Assembly (NCBI GenBank): GCA_014379665.1
Contig: JACMLK010000339.1
Location: 1 to 17,568 of the forward strand
DNA: 17,568 bases
Direction: 5' to 3'
Origin: Saprospiraceae bacterium
Lineage (GTDB): Bacteria > Bacteroidota > Bacteroidia > Chitinophagales > Saprospiraceae
This document shows, piece after piece, positions 13,440 through 17,568 of the stretch. Made by a program: the position numbers and the translations under genes. Within the stretch, counting starts at the first letter, position 1. Each line of letters opens with the position of its first letter. The notes beneath the pieces are model-generated. The model was not told the DNA's origin, made no database searches, and was given only the letters and a program-made list of their open reading frames with translations.

Positions 13440-14936
13440 ATGAAAACTTTATTTATTCTACTTATTTGCACCATATCATTTATAGGTGCCGCACAAAATG
13501 TATCTATCAACAATGATGGTTCTTTGCCACATGAAACATCTATTCTGGATATCAGCAGTGATCAAAAAGGGGTGCTGCTGCCGAGACTAACTACCATAGC
13601 TCGGACAAGTATCTTAGGTCCTGCCTTAGGGTTGACAGTGTTTGACATAAATACATCCAGCTATTGGATATACAGAGGAGACGTATGGGGGTGGGCAGAA
13701 CTGCAACACCATTTTCAAAACAACTGGGAATCATCTGGTATAAATATATGCAATAAAAATATTGGCAATGTAGGCATTGGCATTGCAAATCCAACTCAAA
13801 AGCTTTCCATCAACGGATCGGACCCGGCCGTGGATTTTATGAATTCAGGAACATCAAAAGGATATCTAAAGGTGATGGGCAATGATATGAAACTAGGCAC
13901 TTATTTTAATAATTCCACCGGTAATTTAGTGTTTAATACAAAAGCAACAGACAGGATGTGGATTGATCAGAACGGAAAAGTAGGTATTGGGACTTCTGAA
14001 CCCACTTCTGTGTTTACCGTCAATGGCACCAATCCATGGATTGAAATGCAAAACAGTGGAGTTGACAAAGGATTTTTACAGGCTATCGGGAACGATCTGA
14101 AATTGGGGACTAATTCTACCAATACCACAGGCAACCTTTTGTTCGCAACTAAATTGATAAACCGTATGCTCATTGATGAAAATGGAAAAGTAGCTATCGG
14201 CACTTCAACACCGGCTTCCTCATCCATACTTACTATCAATGATTCAGAACCTATATTACAATTGCAAAATAACGGAACCAATATGGGTTTTGTGCAATTG
14301 GTAGAAGATGATATAAAAATCGGAACAAACAGTTCCAACAGCGACGGGAAATTTATAGTCCGTACAAATGCTCAGGACAGGTTAACCGTGGACCACACCG
14401 GCTGGGTCACCATAAAATCAGATAATGGTGGTATAGCTATCAATGCTGATGAACCGGCCATTGTGTTTCAGTCCAATAATTTAACCATGGGCTCCATATT
14501 GTCCGATGAATCTAACGGGAATTTTGTATTACAAAAAACAACACTCAGCAATGGAAAATTAGTGGTGCAAACGGGCGTAACAAGCATGTACATGAATGAA
14601 TCAGGACATATCAATTTTGGAACCGGACTTGCTCCGGTAGGGTATAAAGTAAGCGTAGAGGGAAAAGTGATTGCTACTGATTTTGTGGCATTACCGGTTG
14701 CGTCATGGCCCGATTATGTTTTTGATGAAGCGTACCAATTAAGGCCGCTTTCGGAGGTGAAACATTTTATCAATGCAAATAAGCACCTTCCCGGTATTCC
14801 ATCTGCTGCAGAAATAGAGAAAGGCGGAATTGCACTTGGAGATATGAGTACACGACTGATGCAAAAGGTGGAAGAACTCACACTATATATCCTGGATTTG
14901 CAGGCTCAGATTGATAACCTCAAGAAAAATAAATAA
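13440..14936 (+). CDS. Secreted protein with four ~70-residue repeats
   Basis: A 498-residue secreted protein: leader at 1-19 (cleavage after G-A-A), then an N-terminal region (20-100) with SILDISSDQKGVLLPRL, a common start of Bacteroidota surface proteins. Four tandem units start at VGIG 111, VGIGT 181, VAIGT 251 and the degenerate VTIKS 323, spaced 70, 70 and 72 residues; each holds a version of LSINGSDPAVDFMNSGTSKG and MGNDMKLGTYFNNSTGNL. Residues 410-498 (VASWPDYVFDEAYQLRPLSE onward, ending in a coiled coil LMQKVEELTLYILDLQAQID) are the widespread C-terminal module of tail-fibre-like Bacteroidota proteins. The last helix suggests trimer formation. It is probably a fibre or adhesin at the cell surface; that is inferred. 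No type IX C-terminal sorting domain is visible. Confidence 0.88.
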   Translation: MKTLFILLICTISFIGAAQNVSINNDGSLPHETSILDISSDQKGVLLPRLTTIARTSILGPALGLTVFDINTSSYWIYRGDVWGWAELQHHFQNNWESSGINICNKNIGNVGIGIANPTQKLSINGSDPAVDFMNSGTSKGYLKVMGNDMKLGTYFNNSTGNLVFNTKATDRMWIDQNGKVGIGTSEPTSVFTVNGTNPWIEMQNSGVDKGFLQAIGNDLKLGTNSTNTTGNLLFATKLINRMLIDENGKVAIGTSTPASSSILTINDSEPILQLQNNGTNMGFVQLVEDDIKIGTNSSNSDGKFIVRTNAQDRLTVDHTGWVTIKSDNGGIAINADEPAIVFQSNNLTMGSILSDESNGNFVLQKTTLSNGKLVVQTGVTSMYMNESGHINFGTGLAPVGYKVSVEGKVIATDFVALPVASWPDYVFDEAYQLRPLSEVKHFINANKHLPGIPSAAEIEKGGIALGDMSTRLMQKVEELTLYILDLQAQIDNLKKNK

Positions 14937-15065
14937 GCCAACGATTAAATGATTATTTTTATCCTAAAATTTGTTTTGGTTGACCATATTATTAAAATAT
15001 TTTCTTTCACTAGTTTATCGCTTCACGCATTTGGTTTTCTAAGCTTTTTATAATCCAAAAGAATC

Positions 15066-15819
15066 ATGATTAAAGCAATGATAGTTGATGACGAACAATC
15101 ATCCATTGAACTTCTCCAATGGCTGATAACAAATTATTGCCCTGATATTACGCAAATAAAATCAGCCAGGAGTGTAAAGGATGCCATTTCGCTTATAGAA
15201 GCATTTCAACCGGAAATAGTGTTTCTTGATATTCAGATGCCCCGACAAAGTGGATTTGATCTGCTCACGTCTATTGAAAACTGGAATTTCGAAGTGATTT
15301 TTACTACAGCATATAATGAATATGCCATTCAGGCCATCAGGTTCAGCGCTGGATTATTTACTAAAACCCATAGATGAAAAAGAACTAAGAAAAGCAGTCG
15401 ACAGATATAAGGTTAAACGTATTTATGCTCAGGAAGGAAATCTTCTGTTTAAAAACTTTATTCAGAATATGCTCACTGAGGATAAACAAAAATTTAAATT
15501 AGCTTTAGCAGGTACAAATGAAATCAGGTATGTGCAATTGGATGAAATCATCAGATTGCAAGCGGAAAGCAATTATACACGCATATTTTTAGCGTCCGGT
15601 AAAATATTTGTTTCTGCAAAAACACTCAAGGAATATGATGAAATTCTGAACGGACATAAATTTTTGAGGGTCCATAAATCTCATCTGGTCAACCCTACAC
15701 ATATTATTAAGTTTGATCGCACCGGTTTACTGCATATGAGTGATAAATCTACTGTCGAAGTGTCAAGGAGAAAAAAAGAATATCTGCAATTTTCTATGAG
15801 CGGAAAATGGGTAAAATAA
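15066..15819 (+). pseudogene. LytTR response regulator broken by a 2-base frameshift
   Basis: A receiver plus LytTR DNA-binding protein in two frames. The first (15066-15377) is the receiver: acidic pocket D8/D9, phospho-acceptor D55 in FLDIQMPR, and T80 in IFTTAYNEYAIQAIRFSA. There it shifts into GLFTKTHR and stops. The second frame picks up at 15349 with LDYLLKPIDEKELRKAV and continues through LytTR (LALAGTNEIRYVQLDEIIRL to VEVSRRKKEY). Restoring one GC dinucleotide at 15346-15349 gives FSALDYLLKPID, the exact family sequence, and a product of 251 residues, normal for the family. Unless it is an assembly error, the gene makes a receiver with no output domain. No histidine kinase gene is adjacent. 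Such regulators control envelope or export functions, but this one's targets are unknown. Confidence 0.9.
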
Positions 15820-15865
15820 CTGATAACTTTCCTGAAAGACATGATCTGATGAATTTTTATATATG

Positions 15866-16390
15866 TCAATCTTTTAACCCCGGATGCTCTATAAAAGAAA
15901 GGGATGAACCGGTGATTTCTTTCAGAATGGTACGATCCTGTATCTGATACTTTTCTACCACTTCTTTCAATAAATAATCCCTCACCACGATGATCAGTTT
16001 GGTGTGATCCGCCTGTTGATTTTTGAAATTATTAATAAACTTAGTCAAAGAAGGCTCCAGCCCCAGACCCGATACTTCCAATTTGCCGATTTCGTCCAGA
16101 ATAAACCACTCATTACTGTTTGGTTGATATCCATCCAGCATAGATCTTGCCTTATCAAAAACGGAGGCACTAAATGTGAATTTGCCGACCGCAACTTTAA
16201 CTCCTGAATAATTTTCATCGACCTGGAAAGGAATTAATATTCTTTCATTTAATGGTAAATAAAATCTCTTTCCTCCAATATCCGGACACAAAAAACCACC
16301 GGCATGACCCTTTCCTGTCATAAAATCCATCAACATGGTGGTCTTTCCTGATTGTACCGGACCCGTGAGTATAAAAATATTATTCAGCAT
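15866..16390 (-). CDS. THEP1-like P-loop nucleoside triphosphatase
   Basis: A 174-residue P-loop NTPase of the NTPase_1/THEP1 type. Walker A is G10-P-V-Q-S-G-K-T-T18. The nucleotide-ring loop is followed by GGFLCPDIGGKRFYLPL (about 31-47), and Walker B is F96-I-L-D-E100, then IGKLE, the usual THEP1 signature. These enzymes hydrolyse NTPs, and some act on RNA or as accessory ATPases for membrane partners. No membrane segment is present. The start overlaps the stop of the membrane protein gene upstream by 11 bases (16380-16390), so both are translated from one message. This makes it a likely partner of that membrane protein. The family call is secure, the function is not. Confidence 0.88.
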   Translation of the reverse strand: MLNNIFILTGPVQSGKTTMLMDFMTGKGHAGGFLCPDIGGKRFYLPLNERILIPFQVDENYSGVKVAVGKFTFSASVFDKARSMLDGYQPNSNEWFILDEIGKLEVSGLGLEPSLTKFINNFKNQQADHTKLIIVVRDYLLKEVVEKYQIQDRTILKEITGSSLSFIEHPGLKD

Positions 16391-17375
16391 CCTGATGCAG
16401 TTTCATACTTACTACCAAAATTCCCAGGATAAAATATTTCAGCTTTTGCCATCCTTTGAATGTGTTATTTGACCAGGTCAGTATCCCCATGGCATTGCTC
16501 TCCATTTGAGGCAATACACTTATAATAGATTTTAGCTCTTGTTTACCTATGTCTTGATTTTCTAAGTTTCTTTTTATTATAAATTTAATGATGGGACTTA
16601 TAACAAATATTAAAAATAAACTGATACCTACCACCCGTATAAAAAGAGCGGTCATATTTATTCCAAATGAAGGTGGTAAGGTGAAGTGAAGGATAAGTAT
16701 CACCATACTAAAAACCAGAAAACTCCATAAAAAGGGATGAAACCTCTTTTTTCTTCCTATTATTTCTCCTGTTTTCAACAAAAAGTCTCCCGGTATCATT
16801 AAACGAACTTTTTCCAGCTGCAAAGGGATTTTAGGGATCCATAAGCCCAGAAAGATACCTGTGAACAGATGTAGTATAATGTACGCACCAAAGATAATAC
16901 CTACAATAGAGGCTTCCTGTCCTAACCCGAGATGTTTCATTAAATTTATTGCTGCTTCATCTATGGCTTTAAAGAATGAAAATCCATAAATCAGGATGCT
17001 AAGCAGTATTTTTTGAACGGCGGATTCTAACATACAAACGACAGCAAAAAACAAGACTTTCCATTTAAAATAATTTAAATTTGAAAATAACAACCAACCA
17101 ACAACACCCTGAAAGATGACCGCTACGTAGGCTTGCCAGGGTGAGTGCGGACTCGCTATCAATTTTACCATCAACACCAAACCAAGAGCTTCCATCAATT
17201 TCTTTCGGTCCCCATTTGTATAGTAACCGATCAAAACGATACATATAATCGCCACTCCTCCGGCAAATATCCCCGTAAAAGGCAACCTGAGTGCGTGTAG
17301 AAAACCCCCGATACCACATTCAGCAAATGCCCATAGAGAAATAATGCCTTTTATGTCTTTTTGTTCCCGGAGCAT
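16380..17375 (-). CDS. Polytopic membrane protein coupled to the THEP1-like NTPase
   Basis: A 331-residue integral membrane protein with about nine hydrophobic segments (roughly 10-28, 33-52, 62-75, 81-97, 104-135, 154-182, 212-232, 240-268, 312-325). The first half carries AFAECGIGGFLHALRLPFTG and the polar motif KLIASPHSPWQAYVAVIFQG (71-90), whose conserved-looking Ser, Pro, His and Gln lie close to the membrane and could form a substrate site. That part recalls small S components of energy-coupling-factor transporters, a loose likeness only. Residues 183-212 and 270-310 are polar and lie outside the membrane. It overlaps the NTPase gene by 11 bases. I infer a two-part system, a transporter or channel with its energising or regulating NTPase. 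I cannot name a family. Confidence 0.8.
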   Translation of the reverse strand: MLREQKDIKGIISLWAFAECGIGGFLHALRLPFTGIFAGGVAIICIVLIGYYTNGDRKKLMEALGLVLMVKLIASPHSPWQAYVAVIFQGVVGWLLFSNLNYFKWKVLFFAVVCMLESAVQKILLSILIYGFSFFKAIDEAAINLMKHLGLGQEASIVGIIFGAYIILHLFTGIFLGLWIPKIPLQLEKVRLMIPGDFLLKTGEIIGRKKRFHPFLWSFLVFSMVILILHFTLPPSFGINMTALFIRVVGISLFLIFVISPIIKFIIKRNLENQDIGKQELKSIISVLPQMESNAMGILTWSNNTFKGWQKLKYFILGILVVSMKLHQDAE

Positions 17376-17455
17376 AATGAAGATATAAAATTTCTAACCT
17401 TTTTGACTTTTTAATACCACTTTAAAAACTCAGTCTTATTCAATTACAGTATACA

Positions 17456-17463
17456 CAAAGATA
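17456..17463 (-). promoter_or_regulatory. Putative -7 element for the membrane protein/NTPase operon
   Basis: TATCTTTG on the minus strand, an exact TAnnTTTG, 80 bases before the ATG at 17375. TTTG 15 bases upstream of it (within the PLP enzyme's coding end) is a short-spaced candidate -33. A leader of about 70 bases would result. Confidence 0.4.
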
Positions 17464-17472
17464 CTTAAAATA

Positions 17473-17568
17473 TCAGTCCAAACCATATCTGAGATCTTCG
17501 ATAATATCCTCTACATGTTCCAGACCTACAGAGAGTCTGATCAGACCATCAGTGATGCCGGCGTCCAA
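17473..17568 (-). CDS. C-terminal end of a Cys/Met-metabolism PLP enzyme
   Basis: Only 31 residues and the TGA are in the window; the gene enters from the right edge. The visible end, [20 protein letters not shown] and IIEDLRYGL, is the highly conserved C-terminus of trans-sulfuration enzymes (cystathionine gamma-synthase, cystathionine gamma-lyase, O-acetylhomoserine sulfhydrylase, methionine gamma-lyase), whose GxxDxLxRxSxGxE motif includes the Arg that holds the substrate carboxylate. Which member it is cannot be told. It makes or uses cysteine, homocysteine or methionine in the cytoplasm and lies 97 bases before the membrane protein gene on the same strand. Confidence 0.87.
   Translation of the reverse strand: MDAGITDGLIRLSVGLEHVEDIIEDLRYGLD

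Noticed and set aside
15316..15377. Programmed frameshift or independent start for the LytTR part of the regulator
   Set aside because: No slippery heptamer or stimulating structure is seen at the junction, the required change is -2, and the ATG at 15316 gives non-family residues (MNMPFRPSG) before the conserved part.

Overview
The window looks like a chromosomal segment of a Bacteroidota bacterium, possibly from the Saprospiraceae or a related group. This rests on several things: AT-rich DNA with almost no Shine-Dalgarno sites, upstream matches to the Bacteroidota -7 promoter element TAnnTTTG, lipoprotein and secreted-protein styles typical of the phylum, a LytTR response regulator, a surface protein with a phylum-typical C-terminal domain, and MqnE, which implies menaquinone synthesis by the futalosine route. 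The phylum is fairly secure; the family is a guess. No rRNA, tRNA, CRISPR array, integrase or phage gene was seen.

Layout. 1-1381 (minus): a GH13 amylase-type lipoprotein cut off by the left edge, preceded by a small outer-membrane-type protein. 1382-2095: a gene-free stretch with an inverted repeat and a probable degenerate dispersed repeat. 2096-3298 (minus): mqnE, divergent from a plus-strand pair (3406-5325) of a family 2 glycosyltransferase and an SMP-30/gluconolactonase-like lipoprotein. 5326-6230: a short tandem repeat, then an esterase-like alpha/beta hydrolase. 6237-9701 (minus): a three-gene operon of an unknown helical protein, a TPR-AAA+ ATPase and a TPR membrane protein. 9702-11539: two copies of a 162-163 bp MITE-like repeat around a secreted thioredoxin-fold protein and an SRPBCC gene broken by one amber codon. 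11540-12673: an ECF sigma factor and a four-helix membrane protein, its likely anti-sigma partner. 12712-13161 (minus): a GNAT acetyltransferase. 13440-14936: a secreted protein with about 70-residue repeats. 15066-15819: a LytTR response regulator broken by a 2-base frameshift. 15866-17375 (minus): an overlapping pair of a polytopic membrane protein and a THEP1-like NTPase. 17473-17568 (minus): the C-terminal end of a Cys/Met-metabolism PLP enzyme.

Most of the genes are ordinary housekeeping or envelope functions. The points most worth pursuing are the TPR/AAA+ operon, the membrane protein/NTPase pair, the repeat that ends on the base before the sigma-factor start codon and may supply its promoter, and the two broken genes, where a real mutation must be told apart from an assembly error.
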